This document shows, in pieces, positions 63,554 through 64,000 of a stretch of DNA of 64,000 nt. The position numbers and the translations under genes were made by a program. The notes under the pieces were generated by a model, which searched no databases, had not been told where the DNA came from, and saw only the letters and a list, made by a program, of their open reading frames with translations. Where the stretch lies: contig NZ_BDBD01000018.1 of NCBI RefSeq assembly GCF_001612805.1, positions 62,001 through 126,000 on the forward strand, in the 5' to 3' direction. Each line of letters opens with the position of its first letter. Position 1 is the stretch's first letter. The stretch is from Nocardia coubleae NBRC 108252. GTDB lineage: Bacteria > Actinomycetota > Actinomycetes > Mycobacteriales > Mycobacteriaceae.

Positions 63554-64000
63554 CACGACCGGTACGCACTCGCCCGGTGCGCACACGCCGCGCCCGGGTG
63601 ACCGCGCTGCCGCAGCTGCTGGCCACCGCGGTGGAGACCGCTCCCGACGGTGTCGCCGTGGTGCTCGCCGATGCCACCCGCACCCTCGGTAGCCTCACCT
63701 ACGCCGAGCTCGACGAGCGGTCCAGCCGCATCGCGCGCCTGCTCATCGCGCGCGGGATCGGCGCGGGCGACCTGGTGGCACTGGGGATTCCGCGCTCGAT
63801 CGAGTCGGTGCTCGCGGTGTGGGCGGTGGCCAAGACCGGTGCCGGTTTCGTGCCCGTCGACCCGAACTACCCGCCGGATCGGGTGGCGCACATGGTCACC
63901 GATTCCGGGGCGGTGTTCGGGCTGACCGTCGCGAGCGCGGCCGAGCGGCTGCCCGCCCAGGTGCAGTGGCTGGCCATCGACGACGCGGCAACGGTGGCGC
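63550..64000 (+). CDS. Second non-ribosomal peptide synthetase, N-terminal part (cut by window edge)
   Basis: The visible 150 residues start with an Arg-rich tail (MTRPVRTRPVRTRRARVTAL) and are an adenylation-domain N-terminus: LTYAELDERSSRIARLLIARGIGAG, then AVAKTGAGFVPVDPNYPPDR. This matches A1 of the upstream NRPS closely. The protein begins with A, not C, so its first C domain would be the last one of the upstream protein. GAGGTGG lies about 10 bases before the ATG. The rest of the gene is outside the window. Confidence 0.9.
   Translation, partial: MTRPVRTRPVRTRRARVTALPQLLATAVETAPDGVAVVLADATRTLGSLTYAELDERSSRIARLLIARGIGAGDLVALGIPRSIESVLAVWAVAKTGAGFVPVDPNYPPDRVAHMVTDSGAVFGLTVASAAERLPAQVQWLAIDDAATVA

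Overview
The window is high-GC actinobacterial DNA and most resembles a Nocardia or close Nocardiaceae relative. Several genes look mycobacterial: a PrrA response regulator, a fused AccD3-type carboxyltransferase, a catalytically dead EchA6-type crotonase, a three-domain LigD and MT0933-family small proteins. They are mixed with features typical of Nocardia and Streptomyces: a conservon, a SARP regulator, an SCO5389-family protein, and large PKS and NRPS genes. Start codons are often GTG or TTG. Several genes have a TANNNT box about 7-12 bases before the start codon, the actinobacterial pattern for leaderless mRNAs. No plasmid, phage or intact IS element is visible.

Region 1 (1-14.3 kb) is chromosomal housekeeping and signalling: prrA (cut by the left edge), a propionyl/acetyl-CoA synthetase, a four-gene conservon (sensor-kinase-like ATPase with a long GLPQR-repeat tail, roadblock, DUF742 and small GTPase), an XRE repressor with a membrane protein, accD3, an aldo-keto reductase, a flavin monooxygenase, echA6 and a metallo-beta-lactamase-fold hydrolase. 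The order prrA, accD3, echA6, MBL hydrolase follows what I recall of M. tuberculosis Rv0903c-Rv0906, with insertions. Region 2 (14.3-28.5 kb) holds two MT0933-family proteins flanking ligD, a secreted protein, an ECF-type transporter (EcfT plus a membrane/A/A' fusion), a SARP-type regulator, an acyl-CoA-dehydrogenase-fold flavoprotein, a metallophosphoesterase, a lipoprotein, a pseudouridine synthase and an adenylate cyclase.

Region 3 (28.7-36.1 kb) contains an imine-reductase-like gene, a two-headed MerR regulator next to a DUF6194 gene, and a likely antibiotic-resistance cassette: a TetR regulator divergent from an ABC-F ATPase, a Vat-type acetyltransferase and a small DUF4236 protein. The KtrA/KtrB potassium transporter follows. 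Region 4 (36.3-44.6 kb) is the most unusual locus: a tight GNAT / fully reducing type I PKS / alpha-oxoamine synthase operon. The PKS has no thioesterase, so decarboxylative release onto an amino acid to give a sphingoid-like amino ketone, perhaps then N-acylated, is a reasonable hypothesis.

Region 5 (44.8-56 kb) has a TetR/oxidoreductase pair with twin operators, an AAA/DUF4143 ATPase with iteron-like repeats, exonuclease III between a tRNA-Arg(CCU) and a copy of that tRNA's 3' end (a possible integration scar), an acyl-CoA dehydrogenase, an acyl-CoA ligase, an SCO5389-family protein, a nitronate-monooxygenase-like gene and an M23 peptidase. Region 6 (56.2-64 kb) starts an NRPS system. The first gene reads A-T-C-A-T-C and ends in a degenerate adenylation-domain stub; the next begins with an A domain and runs off the right edge, so module 3 seems split between two proteins. 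No gap of more than 300 bases lacks a gene.
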